A DNA stretch of 64,000 nt from Ruminococcus bromii (GTDB taxonomy: Bacteria > Bacillota > Clostridia > Oscillospirales > Acutalibacteraceae). A program made the translations under genes and the position numbers. The stretch lies in NCBI RefSeq assembly GCF_002834235.1, contig NZ_NNBY01000027.1, positions 91,675-155,674 on the forward strand. The letters run 5' to 3'. Positions 15,996 to 24,860 of the stretch are shown here, piece by piece; position 1 is the first letter of the stretch, and each line of letters starts with the position of its first letter. The notes under the pieces were generated by a model that saw only the letters and a list, made by a program, of their open reading frames with translations, made no database searches and was not told the origin of the DNA.

Positions 15996-18900
15996 TTACT
16001 TGAAGTATTTTACGCCGCTTTCAAAAATCTGCTGGTCTTTTGCAAAAGGAACATTTTTGTAAAGGTTTTCGCCCTTTCTCTCGCTGTGTCCCATTTTACC
16101 GAGAACTCTGCCGTCAGGTGATGTGATACCCTCAATTGCACAAACAGAACCGTTGAGGTTGAACTCAATGTCGCTGCTTGGGTTGCCGGCAAGGTCAACA
16201 TACTGTGTTGCAATCTGACCGTTCTTTGCAAGTTCTTTTACAGTTTCAACATCAGCCATAAATCTGCCCTCACCGTGTGACACTGGAACTGCAAACACAT
16301 CGCCTGCGTTGACATTTGCAAACCACGGCGACTTAACGGAAGTAACTCTTGTATAAGCCATATGTGAAATATGTCTGCCGATTGTGTTGAATGTGAGCGT
16401 CGGATCATTTGCTTTAAGCTCTCTGATTTCGCCGTAAGGAACAAGTCCGAGCTTGATAAGAGCCTGGAATCCGTTACAGATACCGAGCATAAGACCGTCA
16501 CGATTCTTGAGAAGGTTGTTAACCTGCTCTGCAATTCTCGGGTTGCGGAATGTTGTTGCAATGAACTTACCTGAACCGTCAGGCTCGTCACCGCCTGAGA
16601 AACCGCCCGGAAGCATAATCATCTGTGACTTTGCAATGAGCTTTTCCATTTCGTCAATTGTTTCCTCGATATCGTTTGAAGAAAGGTTCTTGACGATGAG
16701 CATTTCAACATTTGCACCTGCTTTTTCAAATGCCCTTGCTGTATCAACCTCGCAGTTTGTACCCGGGAATACAGGGATAAATACAGTAGGCTTTGCAACC
16801 TTGATTGCAGGTGAAGATGTATTTCTCTCGCTGTAAAGCGGAACATCAACTTCGATTTCAGGCACTTCAGCCTTTGTCGGGAATACCTTTTCAAGCGGAG
16901 CAGTCCACTTTTCGAGGAGTGCGGAAAGTTCGATTTCCTTGCCGTTTACCGTAATCTTTGCATCGTTCGTAACAGTACCGAGGTCATAGTGAAGAACATC
17001 GTTTGAAAGCTCTGCACCGTCTGCAAGTTCGATAACAAGCGAACCCGAAAGCGGAGCGAAAAGCTCGTCATTTGTGAGTTCGTTTGCAAACTTAAAGCCA
17101 AAGCCGTTACCGAAGCAAGCCTTACATACGCTTGCGGCAGTACCGCCCTCTTTAACAACCGATGCAGAAAGCACCTTGCCGTCCTCGCAGAGAGCATAAA
17201 CAGCGTTGTACATTTCGATAAGCTTATCCCATACAGGCATAAGTGTTTCTTTATTTTCGGGAACGGGAACAAAGATAACCTTTGAACCTGCGTTCTTGAA
17301 TTCTGTTGAAATTGTCTTTGATGCCTTTGTCATTGCAACGGCGAAACTTACGAGTGTAGGCGGAACATCAATGTCCTCAAATGTACCCGACATACTGTCC
17401 TTACCGCCGATTGACGGAAGTCCGAGCTTGAGTTGAGCCTGCATAGCACCGAGGAGTGCTGCGGCAGGTTTACCCCAACGGGAAGGAACATCTTTAAGTC
17501 TTTCAAAATATTCCTGGAATGTAAGTCTTGCTGTCATCGGGTTTGCACCGATTGCAAGCAGCTTTGAAAGCGACTCAACAACTGCATAAGCAGAGCCGTG
17601 GAACGGACTCCAGCGTGAAACACCGGGAATATAGCCGTAACTCATTGCTGTTGCATCGTCTGTTTCGCCCTTCTCAAGCGGAATCTTTGCAGCCATAGCC
17701 TCCTGAGGAGTGAGCTGATTCTTACCGCCGAACGGCATAATTACCGTAGCCGCACCGATTGATGCGTCAAATCTTTCTGCAAGACCAATCTGTGAGCAAA
17801 CTTCAAGTCTTGACATATTTTCAAGGAATGCCTCGTCAGCAGGCATATCTTTAAGCTTTGCGGGAGCAACCTTACGGTAGCAGCCCTCCCACTTCGGAGC
17901 CTCGATATAAGCCTTGGCAACCTGGGTAACACCGTTTGTGTTGAGGAACTCACGGCTGAGGTCAACTATTGTGTCGCCTCTCCAGTTCATTGTAAGACGA
18001 GGACTTTCGGTTACAACCGCAACGGCTGTAGCCTCAAGGTTTTCTTTTGATGCAAGTGAAATAAACTTGTCAACATCTTTTTTATCGAGAACAACAGCCA
18101 TTCTTTCCTGACTTTCGGATATAGCAAGCTCCGTACCGTCAAGGCCGTCATATTTCTTTGTTACCTTGTCGAGGTCAACCGTAAGACCGTCGGCAAGTTC
18201 ACCGATAGCAACGCAAACACCGCCTGCACCGAAGTCGTTACATCTCTTGATGAGCTTTGCAACTTCGGGATTGCGGAACAAACGCTGAATTTTTCTTTCT
18301 GTAGGAGGATTACCCTTCTGAACCTCTGCACCGCAGGTTTCGATTGAGCTTTCATCGTGAGCCTTTGAAGAGCCTGTTGCACCGCCGCAGCCGTCACGGC
18401 CTGTTCTTCCGCCGAGAAGTACGATTACATCATCGGGGAGAGGAGTTTCACGGATAACATTTTCCTTTGGAGATGCGCCGATAACAGCACCGATTTCCAT
18501 TCTCTTTGCAACATAGCCCTGATCGTAAAGCTCGGTTACCTGACCTGTTGCAAGACCGATCTGGTTACCGTATGAGCTGTAGCCCTGAGCGGCACCTGTT
18601 GTAATTTTGCGTGAAGGGAGCTTGCCGTGCATTGTATCCTTGAAAGGAATTGTCGGATCGCCCGAGCCTGTAACACGCATAGCCTGATATACATATGAAC
18701 GGCCTGAAAGCGGATCACGGATTGCACCGCCAAGACAGGTTGCGGCACCGCCGAAAGGCTCGATTTCTGTCGGGTGGTTGTGAGTTTCGTTCTTGAACTG
18801 AACAAGCCACTGTTCTGTTTTTCCATCTATAGTAACGGGAACCTGAATTGAGCAGGCATTGATTTCTTCACTTTCGTCAAGATCGGGAATGAGTCCCTTT

Positions 18901-19763
18901 TTCTTGAGTGACTTCATACCGATGAGAGCCATATCCATAAGTGAAACGATTCTCTTTGTATCCTTGCCGTAAACCTCGTCACGGGTTGCATAATACTCGC
19001 TGAGTGCGTCCTCGATAACCTTGCCGAGAGCAGACTTTTCAATCTCAATCTCTTCAAGTCTTGTGAGGAATGTTGTGTGACGGCAATGGTCAGACCAGTA
19101 TGTGTCAATTACACGAAGCTCTGTAACCGACGGATCACGGTGCTCTGTATCTCTGAAGTAATCACGGCAGAACTTGAGGTCTGCAAGTGTCATTGCAAAG
19201 CCCATTGAATCGTAATACTTCTGCATCTCATCATCATTCCAACCGTTGAAGCCCTCTACCCTCTTAACATTTTCGGGAACGGGAATTTCCATATCAAGAG
19301 TCTTTGGCTTTTCAAGAGATGCAAGACGGCTTTCAACAGGGTTGATGAGGTACTCCTCAACCTTTACAAGTTCTTCGTCTGTAATATTGCCCTTGAGAGC
19401 AATTACTCTTGCTGTGAGGACCTTGCAACGCTCACCCTGAGTAAGAAGCTGAACGCACTGCTCGGCAGAGTCGCCGCGCTGATCGTACTGACCGGGGAGA
19501 TACTCCATTGCGAATACCTTCCAGCCGTCCTCAACGGGGAGAGTTTCTTCATAGATTACATCGGCATTAGGCTCTGACAAAACAATGGTTTTCGCCTTGT
19601 CATATTCTTCCTTAGTAAGTCCCTCAAGATCGTAACGCACAATGTAACGAAGATCTTCGACAGACTTCATACCGAGGTTGTGGCGGATGTCCCAAAGCGT
19701 CTGCTTTGCAAGAACATTGAAGCCATCCTTTTTTTCAACAAAAATTCTGATTACTTCTGACAT
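15996..19763 (-). CDS. purL: phosphoribosylformylglycinamidine synthase, single-chain PurL-PurQ
   Basis: A 1255-residue enzyme of purine synthesis: FGAR + Gln + ATP to FGAM. An N-terminal PurS-like region comes first, then two AIR-synthase-type halves (FKNETHNHPTEIEPFGGAAT and GGKDSMSGTF are visible), then a C-terminal class I glutamine amidotransferase from about residue 985 (VFIPVFPGTNCEVDTARAFE), with catalytic Cys in GICNGFQAL and His/Glu in SHGEGRF. The ~1250-residue fused form is typical of Clostridia and Bacteroidetes. It stands alone here; the rest of the pur pathway is elsewhere. AGGTGA precedes the ATG. No purine riboswitch was seen in the leader. Confidence 0.96.
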   Translation of the reverse strand: MSEVIRIFVEKKDGFNVLAKQTLWDIRHNLGMKSVEDLRYIVRYDLEGLTKEEYDKAKTIVLSEPNADVIYEETLPVEDGWKVFAMEYLPGQYDQRGDSAEQCVQLLTQGERCKVLTARVIALKGNITDEELVKVEEYLINPVESRLASLEKPKTLDMEIPVPENVKRVEGFNGWNDDEMQKYYDSMGFAMTLADLKFCRDYFRDTEHRDPSVTELRVIDTYWSDHCRHTTFLTRLEEIEIEKSALGKVIEDALSEYYATRDEVYGKDTKRIVSLMDMALIGMKSLKKKGLIPDLDESEEINACSIQVPVTIDGKTEQWLVQFKNETHNHPTEIEPFGGAATCLGGAIRDPLSGRSYVYQAMRVTGSGDPTIPFKDTMHGKLPSRKITTGAAQGYSSYGNQIGLATGQVTELYDQGYVAKRMEIGAVIGASPKENVIRETPLPDDVIVLLGGRTGRDGCGGATGSSKAHDESSIETCGAEVQKGNPPTERKIQRLFRNPEVAKLIKRCNDFGAGGVCVAIGELADGLTVDLDKVTKKYDGLDGTELAISESQERMAVVLDKKDVDKFISLASKENLEATAVAVVTESPRLTMNWRGDTIVDLSREFLNTNGVTQVAKAYIEAPKWEGCYRKVAPAKLKDMPADEAFLENMSRLEVCSQIGLAERFDASIGAATVIMPFGGKNQLTPQEAMAAKIPLEKGETDDATAMSYGYIPGVSRWSPFHGSAYAVVESLSKLLAIGANPMTARLTFQEYFERLKDVPSRWGKPAAALLGAMQAQLKLGLPSIGGKDSMSGTFEDIDVPPTLVSFAVAMTKASKTISTEFKNAGSKVIFVPVPENKETLMPVWDKLIEMYNAVYALCEDGKVLSASVVKEGGTAASVCKACFGNGFGFKFANELTNDELFAPLSGSLVIELADGAELSNDVLHYDLGTVTNDAKITVNGKEIELSALLEKWTAPLEKVFPTKAEVPEIEVDVPLYSERNTSSPAIKVAKPTVFIPVFPGTNCEVDTARAFEKAGANVEMLIVKNLSSNDIEETIDEMEKLIAKSQMIMLPGGFSGGDEPDGSGKFIATTFRNPRIAEQVNNLLKNRDGLMLGICNGFQALIKLGLVPYGEIRELKANDPTLTFNTIGRHISHMAYTRVTSVKSPWFANVNAGDVFAVPVSHGEGRFMADVETVKELAKNGQIATQYVDLAGNPSSDIEFNLNGSVCAIEGITSPDGRVLGKMGHSERKGENLYKNVPFAKDQQIFESGVKYFK

Positions 19764-19918
19764 AATTCATTCACCTGCTTAATTAAGATATAAAACAAAA
19801 TAAATCCCGTCTGATAACCTGTATCACATCACATAATACCACATTCGACTATTTTTTTATTTCATTTAAGGCATTAAAAGGTATTCTGTAAAAGTAAAAT
19901 TAAATACACACAGAAAAA

Positions 19919-19951
19919 GCGGTCAGACAAAGCAAAATGCCGTCTGACCGC
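19919..19951 (-). terminator. intrinsic terminator of the HAD hydrolase gene
   Basis: Perfect 10-bp stem GCGGTCAGAC/GTCTGACCGC; the minus strand continues TTTTTCTG. Confidence 0.85.
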
Positions 19952-19966
19952 ACAATATAATCATAT

Positions 19967-20683
19967 TTAATCGCCTTTGAGAAAATCTTTGTAAAACTCC
20001 TCAAAACTGCCGTTTTTGTAGTCTGAATAATCCTTATTATCTCTGTTCACAATTGTGTCGGTAATAAGGTATGTATCAAAGCCGAGTTTTGCGCTGCACA
20101 AATCCTCGTCAACATCGTTGCCGATCATAATGCTGTCTTCGGGCTTGATATCCTGCTTTTTGCAGATTTCTTCAAAATATTTCAGATTCGGCTTGCAGCA
20201 ACCAAAGTTTTCGTATGTTGTAACAAGTTCAAAATCGTCGGGAGAAACTCCTGCCCATTCAAGTCTGCGTTTTGTTGCAACAAACGGAAAAATCGGATTT
20301 GTTGCGGCAATAAGTCTGCCGCCGTTTTTCTTTATGAAATCAATGCTTTTCTTTGCATAAGGAGTAAAGCTTGTAGCATCTTTCGGAACGATAAACTCGT
20401 TTTCGTAATAATCGGTAAAAAGGTCATCAAACTTTTCAAGGTCGGCACCGCTGACTTTGCCTGCTGTTTCCCAGAAAACTTCACGGTTTGTACGGCTGTT
20501 ATCGTTCTTTGTCATAGCGTCCGTGCCTGCCCACATCGCCTTTATAAGGGTGTCGGGTTCGATTTTTATAACAGGAGTGCAACGCTTGCAGAGCGATGAA
20601 AAATACAGCTTTACGAATTTTTCCATATCCATGGGAAGCAAAGTTCCGTCCAAATCAAAAAGATAATTTTTATACATTAACAT
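19967..20683 (-). CDS. HAD-family hydrolase
   Basis: A 238-residue HAD hydrolase with motif I YLFDLDGTLL, motif II (AATNP), Lys in CCKPNLKYF and motif IV MIGNDVDED. The cap is helical and larger than in phosphoglycolate phosphatase. The substrate is unknown. The ATG at 20683 has AAAGGAA upstream; an ATG at 20677 is an alternative. It is divergently transcribed from a 2-hydroxyacid dehydrogenase gene, and the two promoters use the same -35 hexamer. Confidence 0.82.
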   Translation of the reverse strand: MLMYKNYLFDLDGTLLPMDMEKFVKLYFSSLCKRCTPVIKIEPDTLIKAMWAGTDAMTKNDNSRTNREVFWETAGKVSGADLEKFDDLFTDYYENEFIVPKDATSFTPYAKKSIDFIKKNGGRLIAATNPIFPFVATKRRLEWAGVSPDDFELVTTYENFGCCKPNLKYFEEICKKQDIKPEDSIMIGNDVDEDLCSAKLGFDTYLITDTIVNRDNKDYSDYKNGSFEEFYKDFLKGD

Positions 20684-20710
20684 ACCGTTCCTTTCAATTT
20701 ATGCACGAAT

Positions 20711-20739
20711 ATTATACAAAATTTCGATTTGGATTGCAA
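20711..20739 (-). promoter_or_regulatory. promoter of the HAD hydrolase gene, shared -35
   Basis: Minus strand TTGCAA at 20739-20734, 17-base spacer, TATAAT at 20716-20711. The -35 hexamer is its own reverse complement and also serves the opposite promoter. Confidence 0.75.
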
Positions 20740-20762
20740 GGAAAAATTTTTCGGTATATACT
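20734..20762 (+). promoter_or_regulatory. promoter of the 2-hydroxyacid dehydrogenase gene, shared -35
   Basis: TTGCAA at 20734-20739, 17-base spacer, TATACT at 20757-20762. The same hexamer is the -35 of the divergent HAD gene promoter. Confidence 0.75.
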
Positions 20763-20789
20763 ATAGTCAGTAAAAAACGAGGTGATAAG

Positions 20790-21737
20790 ATGAAAATAGT
20801 TTTAACAGACGCACAGACTGTTCTTGACGATATTGTAAATGCCGATGTGCTTAATCGGTTCGGCGAGGTTGAGTCGTTCGGTCTTTTGAAATATGAAGAG
20901 GTTGCGGAGAAAATTGCAGATGCAGATATCGTTGTGTGCAACAAAACTCTGCTTGATTCGCACACAATGCGACTTGCAAAAAATCTGAAATATATAGGAC
21001 TTTTTGCAACAGGTTACAACAACATTGACCTTGACTACTGCACCAAAAACGGCATAACCGTCTGCAACGCAGGTTCATATTCAACAAATGCGGTTGCACA
21101 GCACACATTTGCACTCATTCTTGAACATTTCAATCACACTGCGGAATATAATCGGTTTGTTCAGGACGGCAAGTGGAAAAGAAGCAAAACTTTTTCACCG
21201 TTTGTATATCCGCTGAATGAACTTGCAGGCAAAACACTCGGCATTGTCGGACTCGGAAACATCGGAAAGGCTGTTGCAAAAATTGCAAACGCTTTTGATA
21301 TGAATGTAATCGCATCGAGCAGAACTCCGAAAAATATTGACGGAATCAAAGATGTTTCATTTGACGAACTTCTTGAAACAAGCGACATTGTAAGCGTTCA
21401 TTGTCCGCTAAATCCACAGTCGGAAAATATGTTTGACAAAAATGCCTTTGCCAAAATGAAACAGGGTGCATTGTTCGTAAACACGGCAAGAGGCGGTGTT
21501 ATGGTTGAAGAAGATTTGCTTGAGGCACTCGAAAGCGGTCACCTCGGCGGTGCGGCAATCGACACTCTCAAGGTTGAGCCTATGGTTGAGGACTGCATTC
21601 TTATGGGTGCAAAAAATTGCATCATCACCCCCCACATCGCATGGGCGCCCGTTGAAACCAGAGAACGCCTTATGGGCATAGTTTCGGACAACATCAAAAA
21701 TTTTCTGAACGAAACTCCGACAAATAAAGTAAATTAA
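20790..21737 (+). CDS. D-2-hydroxyacid dehydrogenase (NAD-dependent), glycerate dehydrogenase-like
   Basis: A 315-residue dehydrogenase with the NAD-binding GIVGLGNIGKAVAKIA, then VSVHCPLNPQSENM, VNTARGGVM (catalytic Arg is in TARGG), the Glu in KVEPM and the catalytic His in TPHIAWAP. The family reduces 2-ketoacids such as hydroxypyruvate or glyoxylate. Closest in feel to HprA/glycerate dehydrogenases, but substrate is not certain. GAGGTGAT precedes the ATG. Confidence 0.88.
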   Translation: MKIVLTDAQTVLDDIVNADVLNRFGEVESFGLLKYEEVAEKIADADIVVCNKTLLDSHTMRLAKNLKYIGLFATGYNNIDLDYCTKNGITVCNAGSYSTNAVAQHTFALILEHFNHTAEYNRFVQDGKWKRSKTFSPFVYPLNELAGKTLGIVGLGNIGKAVAKIANAFDMNVIASSRTPKNIDGIKDVSFDELLETSDIVSVHCPLNPQSENMFDKNAFAKMKQGALFVNTARGGVMVEEDLLEALESGHLGGAAIDTLKVEPMVEDCILMGAKNCIITPHIAWAPVETRERLMGIVSDNIKNFLNETPTNKVN

Positions 21738-21807
21738 CGGTGAGTAAGTAATGACATAAATTATATATTAAGATATATTTTATAAATGTCACGATGTAAT
21801 TGACCTA

Positions 21808-21900
21808 CTGTAGCGGTAATTCTATTCTATTTATATAATTGGATTTATCCATATCATTGTACGACGATTACTTGCTGGCGGATAATATCCGCTCCTACAG
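21808..21900. repeat. paired GTAG-hairpin repeat, short diverged copy
   Basis: Inverted ends CTGTAGCGG and CCGCTCCTACAG. A hairpin GCGGATAATATCCGC sits at the right end. The left flank (ATAAATGTCACGATGTAATTG) resembles the flanks of the copies at 58831 and 62139. Confidence 0.65.
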
Positions 21901-21924
21901 AATAACAATCATGTCATCAAACAG

Positions 21925-21959
21925 AAACAACCGCCCACCTTTCGGTGAGCGGTTGTTTT
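21925..21959 (-). terminator. bidirectional terminator, lipoprotein gene / dehydrogenase gene
   Basis: AAACAACCGC...GCGGTTGTTTT stem with an inner CACC/GGTG pairing; T-run on the plus side and A-run on the other. Confidence 0.75.
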
Positions 21960-21997
21960 GTGTAGTGTAGTATTAGGAAATTGGGATTAGATTACAA

Positions 21998-22480
21998 TTA
22001 CTGCTGTCTTTCGCAATAACTTGAAAGGCCTGTGTTAGGATCTGTGTATTTGAGCATATCATTGTCAGCGTCATATGTGTAGTTAAACTGCTGTTCGCCT
22101 ACTGTCATAACGAGATCTGTACCCTCAAATGTGTAATTGCCCGAAACAGTCACACCGCTCATTTCGCCTGAGAATGTGCCGTCCTCTGCAAATGTGTATG
22201 TACATTTCAAAGTTTCGGGATCAACACCGTTTGCTGTTGCGTAGTCATCAATTGAAACCGCTTTACCGTCTGTACCCTCAAGTGCGGTAACAGTCCAAGT
22301 ACCTACCACGCTTGCCGATGAATCGCCGTCCTTTGAATCAGCGGCGCTGTCGTCAGCAGTTTGTGATGCCGAGCTTTCGTTTTTGCTTGATGAGCCACCG
22401 TCATTACCGCAGCCTACAAGACCTACTGTGCCTACCATACAAATTGCGAGCAATAAAGCTAACTTTTTAATTTTTGTCAT
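21998..22480 (-). CDS. lipoprotein with lipocalin-like C-terminal domain
   Basis: A 160-residue lipoprotein: signal peptide with lipobox GLVGC (Cys about residue 24), a Ser/Asp/Lys-rich linker (about 25-55), and a small beta domain beginning VVGTWTVTALEGTDG with repeated strand motifs (CTYTFAEDGTFSG, VSGNYTFEG). Such domains are lipocalin_5-like extracytoplasmic modules of unknown ligand. GAGGT precedes the ATG. It is divergent from the two-component pair, so co-regulation is possible but unproven. Confidence 0.8.
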   Translation of the reverse strand: MTKIKKLALLLAICMVGTVGLVGCGNDGGSSSKNESSASQTADDSAADSKDGDSSASVVGTWTVTALEGTDGKAVSIDDYATANGVDPETLKCTYTFAEDGTFSGEMSGVTVSGNYTFEGTDLVMTVGEQQFNYTYDADNDMLKYTDPNTGLSSYCERQQ

Positions 22481-22640
22481 AGTGGATTACCTCTTTCCGA
22501 TTTTGATTTGCGGAAACACCGCAATTTTCGTGCTTGCTTCAATGATAGCCAATTTAATGCAACATTTCAATAGTTTGGCACAAACATCAATCTTTTGGCA
22601 AAAAACATATGACAATCGGATATAATATTTTTCAAATTTA

Positions 22641-22649
22641 TGGTATAAT
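22641..22649 (+). promoter_or_regulatory. extended -10 promoter of the two-component operon
   Basis: TGGTATAAT at 22641-22649 forms an extended -10. Another TATAAT lies 23 bases upstream (22621-22626). No good -35 is visible. Confidence 0.45.
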
Positions 22650-22703
22650 CTAAGTGCAGTTAATCATTGCTCCGAATTAAATTATTTCAAAGGAGGCGAT
22701 ATC

Positions 22704-23435
22704 TTGAAAATTGCAGTTATTGACGACGAAAAGCCTCAGGCAGACATTCTCTACTCAATCTGCAACGCATATTTTGGCGGACACAAGCAAAATGTGCAGA
22801 TTGATTGTTTTCCTGACGGAATAGCTTTTTTCAATTCATTCAAGGAAAACACCTACAAAATAGCCTTTGTAGATATTTTTATGGAGAAGATGAACGGCAT
22901 TGCCGTGGCTGGAAAGCTTCGTGAAAAAGACCGTGATATTATTATTGTATTTGTCACAACAAGCCCCGATTTTATGATGCAGGCATTTTCCGTTCACGCT
23001 TTTCATTACATAACAAAACCCTACAAAGCTGAACAGATTTACAAGGTACTTGATGATGCCTCGTCATATGTATCGGATAATTCAAAATACATTGAAGTTA
23101 TGTGTGACCGCCGAAACACGCTGATTTCGCTTAAGGAAATTGTTTCTGTTGAATCCGATGCACATTATATCAACATAGGTGTTGTTTCGGGACTTAGATA
23201 TCGCACACGAATGACCATTGCAGAGTTTCTCAAGCTTGCAGACAACGACACCCGTTTCATACCCGTAAACAGGGGAATCGTGCTGAATGCCAATTACATA
23301 AAGGACATTGAAGGCTCTGTATGTGTTACAGGCAACGGTGAAAGATTCCCGATTAAAATTCGTGAAAAAACTCGGATTGAACAGAGTATCCGTGAATATA
23401 TGTTCAAAAAAATCAGAGAAAACCAGCGGAGGTGA
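22704..23435 (+). CDS. LytTR response regulator, AgrA/ComE-like
   Basis: A 243-residue regulator: receiver domain with acidic pair at residues 7-8, phospho-acceptor Asp57 in AFVDIFMEKMNG, the T in FVTTS and Lys in YITKPYK; then a LytTR DNA-binding domain (about 135-235). The start is TTG, 7 bases after AAAGGAGG. It partners the downstream sensor kinase. LytTR regulators often act on exported peptides, bacteriocins or wall hydrolases. No autoinducer peptide gene (agrD-like) or AgrB processing protease was found beside it. Confidence 0.92.
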   Translation: MKIAVIDDEKPQADILYSICNAYFGGHKQNVQIDCFPDGIAFFNSFKENTYKIAFVDIFMEKMNGIAVAGKLREKDRDIIIVFVTTSPDFMMQAFSVHAFHYITKPYKAEQIYKVLDDASSYVSDNSKYIEVMCDRRNTLISLKEIVSVESDAHYINIGVVSGLRYRTRMTIAEFLKLADNDTRFIPVNRGIVLNANYIKDIEGSVCVTGNGERFPIKIREKTRIEQSIREYMFKKIRENQRR

Positions 23436-23437
23436 AT

Positions 23438-24751
23438 ATGAACACACTCGTAAATTTTTTTCAGACATTGTTCAGCTTTGCCATAATAATACCGTTAAGT
23501 TTATTCTGCCTTTTACCGTTAAAAAATCAATTAAAATACCCGATTTCAAAGATAGTAACGCTCTTTTTGTGTTCATTTTTCATACTCGGTTCTCTCTCGT
23601 CAATTGTGATGACGGCTTTTGACATTCAGAATTTAAACTTTGTTCTCTTCCCCGACCTTGTAATATTTTTCTTCCTTATTAAAAGCGTTACAAAGGTCGG
23701 AACAGCACGCTGTTTGTTTGTTTTTATAAGTGTGTGCTGTTTGATTTCATTCTTTTCGCTGTATGCATATTTTATCAACGCATTTTTTCAGGAGGAAATT
23801 TCAAGAGGAGTTGACACTTCATATAGCCTGATTCAAATGGGGCTTTCGGTTGTGGCAATGGGGGCACTTGTTCCGCTTACAAAATACTATGCATGGATGA
23901 TTGACAATATAAATATCGGCAAGGTGTGGTATTTGTTTTCAATTTTGCCCATTGCACTTATGGTGTCAACCATCTATACCATACCGATTTCCTACGCAAA
24001 TATTCGTGTTGGAAAGGTTTATGCAAAAGGATTCATCATTACAATATTTGAGCTTGCATTGTATCTTATAGTATTCATATTATTCTACATTTTCAGCAAG
24101 ACTACTATTGAAAAAACAAAGCTTACAGAACGAAACAACATTCTTGAAATTCAGAAAAGTTACACAGAATCGTTGCAGTCGTACATAAAATACACCTCAA
24201 AAGCAAGGCATGATTTTAAACATTCAGTTCATGTTATGAGCCGACTTGCAGATGAAGGAAATCTTTCGGCGCTGAAAGACTACATTGCCCAGTATGAAAA
24301 TTCGCTGACTGTAACAGCACCTGTGCGAATCTGCAAAAGTGACGCACTCAATGCTTTGTTCAATCACTATCGTCAACAGGCGATTGAGAACAATGTTGAC
24401 ATTAACTGGCGGATTGATTTGCCCGACAAATCGAGAATTCTTGATGTTGACCTCTGCAGTATTTTCGGCAACATACTTGAAAACGCAATTGACGGTTGCT
24501 GTACCGTAGACGAAGGCAAAAGATATTTTAACCTGACTTCCGAAATAAAAGGCGACTGTTTGTACATTGTTTCAACAAACAACTACGGCAAGCCTTTGGA
24601 AATGGACGGCGAAACTTATTCGTCCACAAAGCATCTGGGCAAGGGCATCGGACTTCACTCCATGAAGAGCATAACCGAAGTCTATGACGGAATTTTTGAT
24701 GCAGGCAACAATAACGGTGAATTTTTCGTTGACATAATGCTTAAATATTAA
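23438..24751 (+). CDS. GHKL-domain sensor histidine kinase, AgrC-like
   Basis: A 437-residue kinase with six or seven N-terminal TM helices (about 1-215), a helical linker, the phospho-acceptor region SKARHDFKHSVHVM, the N box NILENAIDGC and G box GKGIGLHSMKS of GHKL ATPases. Lack of an extracellular sensing domain suggests a peptide or membrane signal. The ATG at 23438 has GGAGG 5 bases upstream, in the end of the regulator gene; the GTG at 23432 is within that site and is less likely. A terminator follows. Confidence 0.9.
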   Translation: MNTLVNFFQTLFSFAIIIPLSLFCLLPLKNQLKYPISKIVTLFLCSFFILGSLSSIVMTAFDIQNLNFVLFPDLVIFFFLIKSVTKVGTARCLFVFISVCCLISFFSLYAYFINAFFQEEISRGVDTSYSLIQMGLSVVAMGALVPLTKYYAWMIDNINIGKVWYLFSILPIALMVSTIYTIPISYANIRVGKVYAKGFIITIFELALYLIVFILFYIFSKTTIEKTKLTERNNILEIQKSYTESLQSYIKYTSKARHDFKHSVHVMSRLADEGNLSALKDYIAQYENSLTVTAPVRICKSDALNALFNHYRQQAIENNVDINWRIDLPDKSRILDVDLCSIFGNILENAIDGCCTVDEGKRYFNLTSEIKGDCLYIVSTNNYGKPLEMDGETYSSTKHLGKGIGLHSMKSITEVYDGIFDAGNNNGEFFVDIMLKY

Positions 24752-24758
24752 ACTCAAA

Positions 24759-24790
24759 AAGGGTATGCATCCTCGCATACCCTTCTTTGT
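24759..24790 (+). terminator. intrinsic terminator of the two-component operon
   Basis: AAGGGTATGC pairs with GCATACCCTT, followed by CTTTGTT. Confidence 0.75.
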
Positions 24791-24810
24791 TATAAAAGTT
24801 CCAAACAAAA

Positions 24811-24842
24811 AAACACACTCTGCGTTTTGCAAAGCGTGTTTT
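24811..24842 (-). terminator. intrinsic terminator of the dockerin-bearing hydrolase gene
   Basis: Minus strand AAACACGCTTTGC pairs with GCAGAGTGTGTTT (two G-U pairs), followed by TTTTGTTTGG. Confidence 0.8.
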
Positions 24843-24860
24843 GATTTTGTTTTGTTGTTA

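Noticed and set aside
19764..19912. Purine riboswitch before purL
   Set aside because: The leader is short and AT-rich and lacks the two-loop purine aptamer pattern.
23082..23468. Long antisense frames over the response regulator and similar shadows over purL, rpoB, rpoC and glgB
   Set aside because: They lack ribosome binding sites and domain motifs and lie opposite strongly supported genes.
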